A program made the translations under genes and the position numbers. Below are positions 46,796 through 57,932 of a DNA stretch of 64,000 nt, one piece after another. This DNA comes from Theropithecus gelada (Eukaryota > Chordata > Mammalia > Primates > Cercopithecidae). Positions within the stretch are counted from its first letter, which is position 1, and each line of letters starts with the position of its first letter. The stretch is taken from assembly GCF_003255815.1 (NCBI RefSeq), contig NC_037681.1, positions 85,849,703-85,913,702 of the forward strand. The letters are read 5' to 3'. The notes under the pieces are model-generated. The model saw only the letters and a program-made list of their open reading frames with translations, ran no database searches and had not been told where the DNA came from.

Positions 46796-47055
46796 CTGCA
46801 ATCCCAGCACTTTGGGAGGCCCAGGCGGGCGGATCACCTGATGTTAGGAGTTCGAGACCAGCCTGGTCAACGTGGTGAAACCCCGGTCTACTAAAAATAC
46901 AAAAACTAGCCGGGCGTGGTGGCGCATGCCTGTAATCCCAGCTACTTGGGAGGCTGAGGCAGGAGAATCGCTTGAAGCCAGGAAGTGGCACTGCACTCCA
47001 GCCTGGGCGTTAAGAGTGAAACTCCGTCTCAATTAAAAAAAAAAAAAAAAAAAAG
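46796..47055 (+). repeat. Alu (+), truncated, intron 1
   Basis: Lacks the first 30 or so bases and part of the right arm. Flank gttgttt/ttgtttc repeats. Confidence 0.92.
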
Positions 47056-47430
47056 TTGTTTCATTCAAACCTCTGTCTTGCCAGATTTTTAAAAAATGTA
47101 TTTCGGATAGCAAAGTCAGCAAATTGGAAGATGGAAATATTACTTATTCTGGATGACTTCTTTAGTGATTTCTAACCATTTTGATGTTGCAACATTTTGT
47201 GACTTTTCTCTCCTCCCTCCCATACATATGATGTATGAATTAAAGTACGTTTTACTTGAACAAAACACTTTGGAATCTGAATTGTTGAGGGGGAAAAGAG
47301 CTGGTATTTACTGCCATAATACTGCCTATGATTAGATTTGTTACAGAATTTTACAAGCAATAATTATGTTAGCTTCATCTGAACTGTGTTAGAAATGGAC
47401 TAGAGTAAAAAGAGTGTTAACATACAATGA
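47056..47430. other. Intron 1 spacer
   Basis: No feature recognised. Confidence 0.5.
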
Positions 47431-47740
47431 GGCCAGATGCGGTGGCTCATGCCTTTAATCCCAGCACTTTGGGAGGTCGAGGCGGGCGGATCACCTGAGG
47501 TCAGGAGTTGGAGACCAGCCTGGCCAACATGGTGAAACCCTGTGTCTACTAAAAATGCAAAAATTAGCCAGGCATGTTGGTGGGTGCCTGTAATCCCAGT
47601 AATCTCAGCTACTCGGGAGGCTGAGGCAGGAGAATCACTTGAACCCGTTAGGGGGAGGTTGCAGTGAGCCAAGATGGTGCCACTCCAGCCTGGGCGACAG
47701 AGCAAGACTCCTCTCAAAAACAAACAAACAAACAAAACAT
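47431..47740 (+). repeat. Alu (+), intron 1
   Basis: Full-length with an (AAAC)n tail. Confidence 0.93.
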
Positions 47741-48357
47741 ATTAATGGGGCGGTTTTTAAGAATGTAATACTTTTAAAAAGGCAGATCCATTGCTATGGA
47801 AACATGTCTAAGATTTATTAAGATGAAAAAGGTTTTAAAATGATTCAGTTTAAATGTATGTTCCTTATTAAAGATGTATGTCCACAAACCTGTATCTGCA
47901 TATAAAGTTTTTGGAGGGATACATAAGAAATGTTCATAATGGTTACCTGTGAGACAAAGGATAAGGGAGTGAGGGAAGATGGGGAGGACTTCATGACCTT
48001 TCTGAATTATTGGAAAAATGTTCTTTATTTGAACAAAGCATGTATTATTAAACTATATTTAAATTAACTATAAACACATGTTACATGTGCAGTTAAAATT
48101 CAGTTAAAGGTGCTTTTTAAAAAATTATTAGCCTGGTTTCCACTATAGTGGCCCCTAAATAAATTCAAAACTTTAAAAATTGAATTTAAAATTTTTTGTT
48201 TTGTAATTGTGTCAGATACTCTTTTTAGAAAGTCAAGCCAGTTATATTTTAATGAATTCTTCCTCTTTTAGGGGTTTGAGGCAATGAGCCCTGTATTTGT
48301 CGTATATATGAGTTTTTAAATATTAAATTAGAATGGGAATGTTAACTATAAGCTGAG
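47741..48357. other. Intron 1 spacer
   Basis: AT-rich, with no recognised feature. Confidence 0.5.
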
Positions 48358-48645
48358 TTTTTTTGTTTTTGTTTTTTTTTGACACAGGATCTTGCTCTAT
48401 TGCCCAGGCTGGAGAGCAGTGGCGTGATCTCGGCTCTCTGCAACCTCTGCCTCCTGGGCTCCAGTGATTCTGCTTCAGCCTCCCGAGTAGCTGGGACTAC
48501 AGGCTTGTGCCACCACACCCAGCTAATTTTTTATTTTGTAGAGACTAGTTACCCAGGCTAGTCTTAAACTCCTGGGCTTAAGAGATCTGCCCACCTCAGC
48601 CTCCTAAAGTGCCAGGATTACAGGCTTGAGCCACTGCACCCTGCT
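48358..48645 (-). repeat. Alu (-), intron 1
   Basis: An old antisense Alu with small deletions. Confidence 0.9.
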
Positions 48646-48706
48646 GTCAGAAGCTAATGTTATGTTACTATTCCATTAGTTAGCTAACATTGGAAAGCTG
48701 ATTTTA

Positions 48707-48998
48707 GGCTGGGCATGGTGGCTCATTCCTGTAATCCCAGCACTTTGGGAGGCCGAGGCAGGATTATCACTTGAGGTCAGGAGTTTGAGACCAGCCTGGC
48801 TATCATGGTGAAACCCTGTGTCTACTAAAAATACAAAAATTAGCTGGGCATGGTGGCTGTTGCCTGTAATCCCAGCTACTTGAGAGGCTGAGGCAGAATT
48901 GCTTGAACCTGGGAGGCGGAGGTTGCAGTGAGCCAAGATCGCGCCACTGCACTCCAGCCTGGGCAACAGAGTGAGACTCTGTCACACACACAAAAAGA
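48707..48998 (+). repeat. Alu (+), intron 1
   Basis: Full length, tail (CACA)nAAAAAG. Target duplication gaaagctgatt on both sides. Confidence 0.95.
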
Positions 48999-49492
48999 AA
49001 GCTGATTGTAATATGTTATTGGTTAGTCTGGTGTCTAATCCATATTTTTAAGATCCTTTTCCTTAAGACAAATGATCAGTTCCTGTCATATAAATGAAAA
49101 AAGTGAGTGTAGTTAATTCAAATAAAAATTTATTTGTTCTTATGCTTCTAGTTATTTTAAAATTTTATGCAGATTTTCTGTGGACCTGATTGGTTTCGAA
49201 TGAAGAAACAGTGCTGATAAAATACATGAATCATGTAACAGGAATGCTGTAATAGTTCTGAGTATGTAGAGGACTAGGAACCACTTAAATTGTGTATTCT
49301 GTTTCTTACCATTTGTAGACGTGAATAGTCATCTTGATTTTATTCAGATACCTGAAGTTATAATGATTGCTTTATAATTAAATATTAAAGAGGATATTCA
49401 GATGTAATTTTGAAAAATTTATGGAAATAGTTGTTACCGTAAGGTGTTTTCATTTGCTCCTTACATGCCTTAGGTTTTAAAATTGTAGGCTG
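48999..49492. other. Intron 1 spacer
   Basis: No recognised feature. Confidence 0.5.
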
Positions 49493-49772
49493 GGCCGGGC
49501 GCGGTGGCTCAAGCCTGTAATCCCAGCACTTTGGGAGGCCGAGATGGGCGGATCACGAGGTCAGGAGATTGAGACCATCCTGGCTAACACGGTGAAACCC
49601 CGTCTCTACTAAAAAATACAAAAAACTAGCCGGGCGAGACTCGGGAGGTTGAGGCAGGAGAATGACGTAAACCCGGGAGGTGGAGCTTGCAGTGAGCTGA
49701 GATCCAGCCACTGCACTCCAGCCTGGGTGACAGAGCGAGCCTCCGTCTCAGAAAATAAATAAATAAATAAAT
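49493..49772 (+). repeat. Young AluY (+), internally deleted, intron 1
   Basis: Flanked by a perfect 14-bp duplication AAAATTGTAGGCTG (49,479-49,492 and 49,773-49,786). It jumps from gccgggcga to gactcgggagg at about 49,638, losing some 35 bp of the right arm start. It carries gagatccagccactgcactc, one base from the monkey variant. Confidence 0.95.
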
Positions 49773-49781
49773 AAAATTGTA

Positions 49782-49912
49782 GGCTGGCTGGTGTGGTTCC
49801 TCATGCCTGTATTTCCAGCATTTTGGGAGGCCGAGGTGAGAGGATTTCTTGAGGCCAAGAGTTTGAGACCAGCCTGGGTTAATACAACAAGACCCCATAG
49901 CTAGTAAAAAAT
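49782..49912 (+). repeat. Alu left monomer (+), intron 1
   Basis: A single diverged arm. The young Alu landed at its 5' boundary. Confidence 0.85.
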
Positions 49913-49991
49913 AAAAATAAACTTACAAGCTTTTTGAAAAATTGATGCTTTTTTTAACCCCTCCGGCAGACCCAAATTAAGTATTCTAGGA

Positions 49992-50177
49992 CAGGAGTGT
50001 CCAGTCTTTTGGCTTCCCTGGGCCACATTGAAAGAAGAATTGTCTTGGGCCACACGTAAAATACACTAACAATAGCTGATGAACTGAAAAAATCGCCAAA
50101 AAAATGTTTTAAGAAAGTTTATGAAATTGTGTTGGGTCTCATGCAGCCCGTGGGCCGTGGATTGGACAAGCTTGCCT
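49992..50177 (+). repeat. MER30-like hAT-Charlie DNA transposon
   Basis: A short non-autonomous element with visible inverted ends (caggagtgtccagtcttttg and attggacaagcttg) and the internal run 'cttccctgggccacattgaa'. The name is from memory; the hAT-type ends are visible. Confidence 0.75.
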
Positions 50178-51229
50178 GGAAACAAGTGTGTCCTTACGAT
50201 CATGAGCCCGATGTTGGTCCTGCTCGATTTTCTATCTCCTAGCTTGACCAGTGTCTCAGCAGGATTGCCCAGAGGAGGAAAACTCATTTGATCCAATAGT
50301 TTATGTGGTTTTTAACCATTCAAACCTCCTTCTGAAATCAAGCCGCTTGGGCGATAGGTGAAAATCTGGAGGTCTGTGAAACTCTAGGTTTAGGTCCTCT
50401 TCATGAGCTAGGCCCAGGCCCCTGGTGTTGTGTGTCTTGTTGCCAGACTAGGGTGATTTCGTCAGCAGTGAGTTAGATCACCAAAAAAATGAAGGTTTCC
50501 CTAGTGCTTGCTATGTTGCTGGCATAGTGCTTAATAAGGTCCAGTCGTACAGAGAAGCTTATAGTGCTAGAATAACTGCATTCGCATTTATGTAATTGAC
50601 ATTTGTAGCTGATCGTGGCCTGCTTTATCAGGCTTCTGCTACTTTATATGTTGAATTTAGGAGTGTTTGAAACAGAAACAAACCAAAATCAAATTTGATT
50701 TCATCTTGCAAAATGCTTTGGAGTAAGTAGAATAAATCTTTTGGTGGCCTAAGATCAGAACTGTCACTGTGCAGTTAACGTACTAAATAACATCAGTACC
50801 ATGAGATAAAATTAGTAAGGGGGAAATAAATATTAAATAAGCCGAAATGGGGCTTTATAAATCCCAGGTTATTATTTTTTTTTTTTTGAAGAGAAAAAAA
50901 TGTACTTTTAGAGCAGATGCAGATAGAATTTTTCATTTTTGCTTGAAAGAATATTATACTGTTCATATTCTTAACCATTTGATGACTCAGTGGGAAGTAA
51001 GGGAACTAGTTTAAACCACACTGCTATGAAGAGGAAACTATATATGGTAAAATCTATTTCTTAAACACAGCCTTACTGCACACAATGAAAGAACAAAGTC
51101 ACCAAGTCTTAAAATGATTGACATGGAGGAGGAATTTCAAGGATTAAGACGATACCAATGATACCAAATGATAGTTTAGAAAATAATGTTTTCTTTGTAT
51201 TGTATCACATCATGGTTTAGTATTTTGTT
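50178..51229. other. Intron 1 spacer, about 1 kb
   Basis: No recognised repeat or gene. Confidence 0.5.
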
Positions 51230-51404
51230 GTTTTTTTTTTTAAGACAGAGTCTCGCCGTGTTGCCCAGGCTGGAGTGCAGTGGCGTGATCTTGTCTTACT
51301 GCAGCCTCCATCTCCTGGGTTCAAGCAGTTCTTCTGCCTCAGCCTCCCCAGTAGCTGGGATCACAAGATGCTGGGATTATAGACGTGAGCACTGCGCCCG
51401 GCCT
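51230..51404 (-). repeat. Partial Alu (-), intron 1
   Basis: An antisense Alu with the middle deleted (joins 'gctgggatcacaag' to 'atgctgggattatag'). Confidence 0.87.
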
Positions 51405-51484
51405 TGATTTTTAAAAAATACTAATTATTATTATTATTTGCAGAAGTAATCAGATTGTCAGTTTTCTATTGTTGAAAAATTGGG

Positions 51485-51612
51485 GTCAGGCACTGTGGCT
51501 GATGCCTATAATCCCAGCACTGTTGGAGGTAAAGGTGGGAGGATTGCTTGAGGCTGGGAGTTCAAGACCAGCCTGAGCAACAGTGAGACCCCTGTCTCTA
51601 CAAAAAATAATA
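51485..51612 (+). repeat. Alu left arm (+), intron 1
   Basis: A monomeric Alu sequence ending at 'gtctctacaaaaaataat'. Confidence 0.87.
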
Positions 51613-51701
51613 TAACTTTAAAATTATAATTTTTATTTTTTCTTTACTGCTTCTTGCAGAGCAGGGCTACCCTATAGGCAGTGTGCCCAGAGTAGCCAGT
51701 A

Positions 51702-52030
51702 TAATTTTTTTTTTAAATTATTTTATTTTATTATTGTTTTTGAGGCAGAGTCTCACTGTGTCGCCTAGGCTGGAGTGCATTCATATAATCTCGGCTCACT
51801 GCAACCTCCACCTCCTGGGTTCAAGCGATTCTTCTGCCTCAGCCTCCCGAGTAGCTGGGATTATAGGTATGCACCGCCACGCCTGGCCAATTTTATAGTT
51901 TTAGTAGAGATGGGGTTTCACCATATTGGCCAAGCTGGTTTCGAATTCCTGACCTCAAGGGATCCACCTGCCTCGGCCTCCCAAACTCCCAAAGTGCTGG
52001 GATTACAGGCGTGAGCACCCACACTCAGCC
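51702..52030 (-). repeat. Alu (-), intron 1
   Basis: Full length; a small tandem duplication (cccaaactcccaaagtgctg) near its end. Confidence 0.93.
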
Positions 52031-52335
52031 ATTTTTTTTTTTTTTCCCCAAACAGGGTCTCACTCTGTTGCCTAGGCTGGAGTGCAGTGGTACAATCCAT
52101 GGATCAACGTAGCCTCGACCTCCCCGGGCTCAGGTGATCCTCCCACCTCAGCCTCCCGAGTTTCTGGGGCTACAGGTGTGTGTCACTATGCCTGGCTAAT
52201 TTTTGTATTTTTTGTAGAAAGGGGGTTTTGCTGTGTAGTTTCAGGCTGGTCTCAAACTCCTGGGCCCAAGTTATCCACCCCCTTTGGCTTCCTAAAGTGC
52301 CGGGATTACAGGTGTGAGCCATCACTCCCAGCCAA
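52031..52335 (-). repeat. Old Alu (-), intron 1
   Basis: An AluJ-like antisense copy in tandem with the previous one. Confidence 0.9.
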
Positions 52336-52439
52336 TTATTTTAGTTCTTGTTATTATAACTGTTAATGCTTTCACACTTGAAGTAATGTGAAATAGTGCG
52401 ATTTTTGCTATCTTGATGGATTAAGGTAAAAAAAAAAAA

Positions 52440-52775
52440 ATGACCTGGGCATGGTGGGATACACCTGTAGTCCCAGCTACTCAAAAGGTTGGGGCACGAG
52501 AATCACTTGAACCTGGGGGGTGGAGGTTGCAATGAACTGAGATGGAGCCACTGCACTCCAGCCTGGGTGACAGAGTGAGACTCTTGTCTCAAAAAAAAAA
52601 TAATAAAAATAAAAACTTATTTGGGCCTGGTGGCATATACCTGTAGTCCCAGCTACTTGGGAGGCTGAGGCGGGAGCATCACTTGAGCCCAGGAGTTAGA
52701 GGCCACAGTGAGCTGCACTTGTGCCACTGCGCTCCAGCCTAGGCAACATACGAGACCCGAACTCTAAATTTTAAA
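52440..52775 (+). repeat. Two Alu right-arm fragments (+), intron 1
   Basis: Right-arm pieces at 52,441-52,600 and 52,618-52,775, each with its own A-rich end. Confidence 0.87.
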
Positions 52776-52983
52776 TATTTTTTAAATTAAAAAAAATTAA
52801 AAGCTTGATTCTCTCTTAAGTTTTACTGTAGTTAAATCCCCTAGAATATCAGTTTCTTATGTATAAAATGGAAGTTTTATCACCATCGATGATATGTTCT
52901 CCTCGGAGCAGTACACTGAAAATGAAATTATGTTGCCTGGTATTACTAAATACATTTATCTAAATATAAAAATGTGAATAGCT

Positions 52984-53276
52984 ATCCAGGCATGGTGACT
53001 CAACTCCTGCAATCTCAGCACTTTGTGAGGCCAAGGTGGGCAGATCACCTGAGGTCAGGAGTTCGAGACCAACCTGGCCAACATGGTGAAACCCTGTCTC
53101 TACTAAAAACGCAAAAATTAGCTGGCATGGTGGTGGGTGCCTGTAATCCCAGCTACTTGGGAGGCTAAGGCAGAAGAATTGCTTGGACCCAGGAGTCTGA
53201 GGTTGCAGTGAGCTGAGATCACGCCACTGCACTCCAGCCTGGACAACAAGAGTGAAACTCCGTCTAAAAATAAACA
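52984..53276 (+). repeat. Alu (+), intron 1
   Basis: Full length. Confidence 0.93.
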
Positions 53277-53471
53277 AATAGCCAAAAATGCCTAATAAAT
53301 GTTTATTTTCATAGTATCGTGATATTAGTTTAAATGATACTTAGTTTTCCCATTTTGGAAAATGACATTGTCTAAGCGATTTGCCCAAAATTAATGAAAG
53401 TCTGCTTCAGAATTGAAGCTTTAGTTCTGTTCATTTTCTCACATTTCTCTTTTTAAAAATACTTAGCATTT

Positions 53472-53772
53472 GACTGGGCATGGTGGCTCAACGCCTGTAA
53501 TCCCAGCACTTTGGGACACCTAGGCGGGCGGATCACCCAAGGTTGGGAGTTTGAGACCAGCCTGACCAACATGGAGAAACCCCGTCTCTACTGAAAATAC
53601 AAAATTAGCTGGGCTTGGTGGCGCATGCCTGTAATCCCAGCTACTTGGGAGGCTGAGGCAGGAGAATCACTTGAACTCAGGAGACGGAGGTTGCAGTGAA
53701 CCCAGATCATGCCATTGCACTTCAGCCTGGGCAGCAAGAGTGAAACTCCACCTCAAAACAAAAACAAAAACA
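53472..53772 (+). repeat. Alu (+), intron 1
   Basis: Full length, with duplication acttagcattt on both sides. Confidence 0.95.
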
Positions 53773-53789
53773 ACTTAGCATTTGTTCAG

Positions 53790-54010
53790 TGAATTTGTCC
53801 ATCCCACAGATACTTCTGGAGTGAGTACTGTGCCAGGATCTCTGATAGGTATCGGATTCCAGCACGAACTGCTCAGCTTAGCTCCCTGCTCTTATGAGGC
53901 TTTTGCTCTAGTGAGGGGACTTAGGCACTAATTTAGCAGTAAATAAACATGAACCCTGGAAGTAGTCAGTGCCATGAAAGAAGTAAAGTGGAGAGGTTGC
54001 AATAGATTGA
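53790..54010 (-). repeat. L2-like fragment (antisense), intron 1
   Basis: 'gagtactgtgccaggatctc', 'tgctcttatgaggcttttgc', 'taaataaacatgaaccctgg' in the order seen in many antisense L2 copies. Lies about 140 bp before exon 2. Confidence 0.55.
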
Positions 54011-54148
54011 GTGGCTACTTTGGGTGGACTGAAAGCACCAAAAGTTTAAAATGTTATATAAATGCAAAGTGATATTTTTCAAATGCTGTCTTAAAATATA
54101 GTAAATACCCTGATGCTAACCCACTTTTATTTTACTGTTTCATTCCAG

Positions 54149-54259
54149 TTTGTGAAGTGTGGATATGCAGGCTCTAACTTTCCAGAACACATCTTCCCAG
54201 CTTTGGTTGGAAGACCTATTATCAGATCAACCACCAAAGTGGGAAACATTGAAATCAAG
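54149..54259 (+). CDS. ACTR2: ACTR2 coding exon 2 (Arp2 residues 17-53)
   Basis: This 111-nt exon encodes 37 residues, starting [20 protein letters not shown] and ending [17 protein letters not shown]. It completes the first nucleotide-binding loop ([13 protein letters not shown]) and covers the actin subdomain 1-2 segment up to the D-loop equivalent. The acceptor is a pyrimidine-rich tract ending attccag, and the donor is gtaatg. The exon is phase 0 at both ends, so skipping it would keep the frame but delete the ATP loop. Intron 1 is about 8.2 kb; the intron to exon 3 is about 6.8 kb and contains an alternative microexon. Confidence 0.96.
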
Positions 54260-56345
54260 GTAATGTTTTATTTATTGATAAATGATAATCAAGACATGTG
54301 AAGTGTTCTTATAAAAGTAGTTTAACAGTTCTTGTAAGTAGTTTTAAAATATGTTGCCATAAAAAGCAAAGGGGAGGGCAGAAGTTCTCATCTTTTTAAT
54401 TTATATCAACACCTGAACAGGTGCACAAAAATTGAAGTTAATTTCATCTGATTTTGTTTATGTATGGCTTGATGCCATTACTTGTTGGAGTAAAATACTT
54501 AAGTGTGTTACATTAATGTGAAACACTGTGTTAGTGACTTAAGTCCTATTATGTACATAATATGATTTTTAAAAGAAATCGGCCTGGTATTTTTATGTCT
54601 TTCAATTCCATATATTTGTCATTGTATGTGAGTGTCTCTTTGGCACCTTAGACTTTTTCTTTTCATGTTTTTATGGCCTGATCCCTCTACTTTTTTATGT
54701 AGCCATTTAGGAAAACACAGGGTGTAACTCTCATTGATTCCTCTTTTCATTAATACAACTTATTTCCATAATGTGCAGAAGGAAGTCATGCGAGCCTTTA
54801 TTTGGCCTTGCATTATATATTTTACCATGTAGAGGAAGGAAAGTTTTCACTGCCTACTCGCTGTATTTAACATGAAAGACTACATGAAAAGATGATAGAT
54901 TTTTCTTCCATATTAAAGGGATCAGAAATCAAGTAGGAGTTAGAATATTTGAGAAGAAAGAGAACAGTCAGAGGACAGTGGTCACCAATTGGCTTTAAGT
55001 TCTTCAGTTGACTGAGGGATCAGGTTATACAGAATGCAGTAGAATTTAGGGGTTTTTTTAGTGAATTGTTTGTGAACACGCTAGCATTGTTGGTCCTATC
55101 TGGATAGTCTTTAGCAAGCCTTCAGTGTAAGGTTATGAGTCATTTGAAATATGCATTAGAGTATATCTCTTTGGGACATTTGTTTGATGTAGGAAGTTGG
55201 TAATAGATGGTAGAGATTTGCATGTAGCTTTCTGCTTTTGTGATAGAGAGTTGAGTTACACAATGAATAAAAATACAAGCTGAAACTTGGGTTCTGTGTT
55301 AGTTTTTTTTTTTAAAGAGTTAAAGTAGTGAATTATTCTGGCCTCTCCTGTTAACAAAAAAAATAAAATGGGACACTCAATATAAGTTTTTCCTTTTTAA
55401 GGAGCTTTTGGAATATTTGTGGGATTCCTTATTTGCTTATTGTGAACTCCTTTCATTCTGAATGAATTCTATCTTAAATGAACTTTGACTTGAAATTAGC
55501 TAATAATAGTGATAAGGATAAATGTTTAATGAAGTTGAAGGCTATACTTTTTATTCAGTGTCAGGTTTTTAAAGAATGGCTATATACTGAGGGACAATGA
55601 AATTTTTGAGGTGTGAAGAAATACCTTGTATAGCCATTTTTATTTTCCAACATAGGCACAAATAACTACACATCTCTTCATGCCCACGTTCTTCGTTTTT
55701 AAGGCCAAGTGATAAAAATCAAATTTGTCAATATGCTAATAAAACATTTTTGTCAAGGAATTCCCTAGCAGTATTTGCTTGTATGGTTTGTCATTCTGTA
55801 TTCTATTGGCTCAATTCTGTTCACTCTGTGCAATCTTGTAAGCCTATCAAGTTAAATTGTTCTTCCAGTAGAAAACAGCAAAAGATAGCTATGTCAAATA
55901 AATTTAACTTGAACATTAGAGCTTGGAAAAACAACCCTGAGCTATCTGACTCTATGCCTACTCAGCTAGACCTTTGCTGTTATCATTTATTTTTCTTAAT
56001 TAAAATTCTTAAATTCAGTAATGAATTAAAGAAGCTTACTTTTTGGAATTCCTGTGCTTAGTATTTTGACTTATACTTTTTGTGTCTTGTTAGCTAAAAT
56101 GTGGTAGACTAAAAAATGGAAATTTAAATCGTTTAATGAGTTAATTTGCATTCAGGAATAACTGTCCTTGTTAATTTGGCCCTAATTATTAACTCCATTA
56201 AATATAGTAGTACTGCATCTGACCTCAACCTAATTGTCTCTATTGCTTGTATGTTTAAACATTTCAGTGAGGATTTTATTTAGGCCTTTTCTGACTCTTA
56301 ACTTCTACCTTCTCTCTCTTCACCTTTCTTGACCCGTTGAAGTAG
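54260..56345 (+). other. ACTR2: ACTR2 intron between exon 2 and the microexon
   Basis: About 2.1 kb without any Alu or named repeat, unusual in this window. It ends with a strong pyrimidine tract (about 56,301-56,335). The open frame at 55,750-56,061 has no recognisable homology. Confidence 0.6.
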
Positions 56346-56360
56346 AATAACAAAAAGATG
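56346..56360 (+). CDS. ACTR2: ACTR2 alternative 15-nt microexon (NNKKM)
   Basis: Five codons (AAT AAC AAA AAG ATG) lie between a long pyrimidine-rich tract ending in tag and a strong donor gtaagtgagg. A branch-point candidate CTGAC is at 56291-56295, and the stretch between it and the acceptor has no AG until 56341-56342. Inclusion inserts NNKKM after Lys53 and keeps the frame. From memory, human ACTR2 has isoforms of 394 and 399 residues that differ by five residues here, which fits exactly. In an actin alignment the insertion point lies at the carboxy-terminal end of the D-loop, just before the DLMVGDEA segment. Tissue regulation cannot be read from the sequence. The acceptor is a tandem AG (see findings). 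Confidence 0.88.
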
Positions 56361-57303
56361 GTAAGTGAGGTTACACACATGCTCTGTTTGTTTTCCACTT
56401 TTGCTTGATGGGACAGTAGTTGTTGTTTTGTGTCCCTTTAGTAGTGGGGAGGGGGGGTTATTCCATATTTTTATTTTAAATACTTTGATTTTTAACCTTT
56501 TTCATTGCTTCAATTTGATAGCAACTAATTAAGTCCTATACTTTCCTGATTGCGTACAATGGACCAAACAAGAACTAATTACTAACATAGTTTTGAATTG
56601 TTTTCCTTGTTTTTCTTGTAGATGAATGTTATAGTTAAAATGGAATGTGTTGTGCATATTAGAAATAAAATGACTTTATTTGGATATGTGTGATCCAGAA
56701 AATTCAAGTGAAGTTGTTGCATTTGAATAAATTCACTTTATTGACCAGTGTTAAATTGAACATTGACTGTCATAGCCTGTATATATATTTGCATCTAGTA
56801 TGGTATCAGATGTGTACTTAATAAACGGAGTAAAATTTTAATATGTAAATGAACCATAGATAGAAAAAAGAGAATTCTTTCCATATCATCCTTACTGATG
56901 AGCAGATTTCACAAGGTTATGTGAGGATAAATAAGAAAAAGGTAAAGCTTTTCTATAAACGACAGATTTCCCCCCCCCAAATAAATAACATTGTGCAGTG
57001 CCTTTTTCTTTTCAACTAAAAGCTTGCTGGGCTTATCTCAGACATTTAACTCTTTCGTTGTATTTTTCTGTGATAGTGTAAGTGCTTCTGTAGTAGACAC
57101 TTTTCAGGTTTGTTTTTAATATTGTTTGTAAGAATCTCTGACAAAAATCAGGCACTTCTAATACAATATATTTTAACTAGTAATAGTAACTTTGTGAAGT
57201 TTTCTTTTGAATAAACAAAACCATTTAAAAGAGGAAATTTATCCTAAATAAAAGATCATATATTTGTGTTAATATTCTAATGAGATTAAGAAAATGGTGT
57301 GCT
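56361..57303 (+). other. ACTR2: ACTR2 intron downstream of the microexon
   Basis: Begins with the donor gtaagtgagg. Repeat-free to about 57,300. A G-rich run (ggggaggggggg) occurs at about 56,447 and a C run at 56,971. Confidence 0.6.
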
Positions 57304-57305
57304 TG

Positions 57306-57568
57306 CTGGGCACAGTGGCTCGCGCCTGTAATCCCAGCACTTTGGGAGGCCCAGGCGGGTGGATCACAAGGTCAGGCGTTCAATTTTTCTCTACTAAAAA
57401 TACAAAAATTAGCCAGGTGTGGTGGCGCGTGCCTGTAATTCCAGCTACTCAGGAGGCTGAGGCAGGAGAATCGCTTGAACCCAGGAGGCAGAGGTTGTGG
57501 TAAGCTGAGATCGCGCCGCTGCACTCCAGCCTGGGCAACAGAGTGAGACTCCATCTCAAAAAAAGAAA
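57306..57568 (+). repeat. Alu (+), internally deleted, intron 2
   Basis: Loses about 40 bp of the left arm ('aaggtcaggcgttcaatttt'). Confidence 0.92.
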
Positions 57569-57624
57569 AGGAAAGGGTGTGCTTGTAGAGAATGGTGTAG
57601 GCTTATTTTAACAGAAGTTTTTGA

Positions 57625-57932
57625 CCTAGTGAGATGGTTCATGCCTCTAATCCCAGCACTTTGGCAGGACTAGGTGGGAGGATACCTTGAGCCCAGAAGT
57701 TCAAGACCAGCCTAGGCAACATGGCAAGACCCTGTCTCTACAGAAAGTTTTTAAAAAAGTAACCAGGTATAGTAATATGTGCCTCCCTAGCTACTTGGCA
57801 GGTTAAGGCAGGAGTATCGCTTGAGCCCAGAAGTTTGAGGCTGCAGTGGGTGATGACAGGGCCACTGCACTCCAGCCTGGGCGACAGAGCAAGACCCTGC
57901 CTCTATTAGTTAATTGAACAATCAAACAAACA
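57625..57932 (+). repeat. Old Alu (+), intron 2
   Basis: An AluJ-like diverged copy with an (AAAC)n-type tail. Confidence 0.9.

Noticed and set aside
55750..56061. 103-codon ORF in the ACTR2 intron
   Set aside because: No recognisable homology, no splice signals at its ends consistent with an exon, and AT-rich codon use. Probably chance.
56346..56360. Minor (U12) intron at the microexon
   Set aside because: The donor GTAAGT and the long pyrimidine tract are those of ordinary U2-type introns. No ATATCCTT donor or TCCTTAAC branch site is present.
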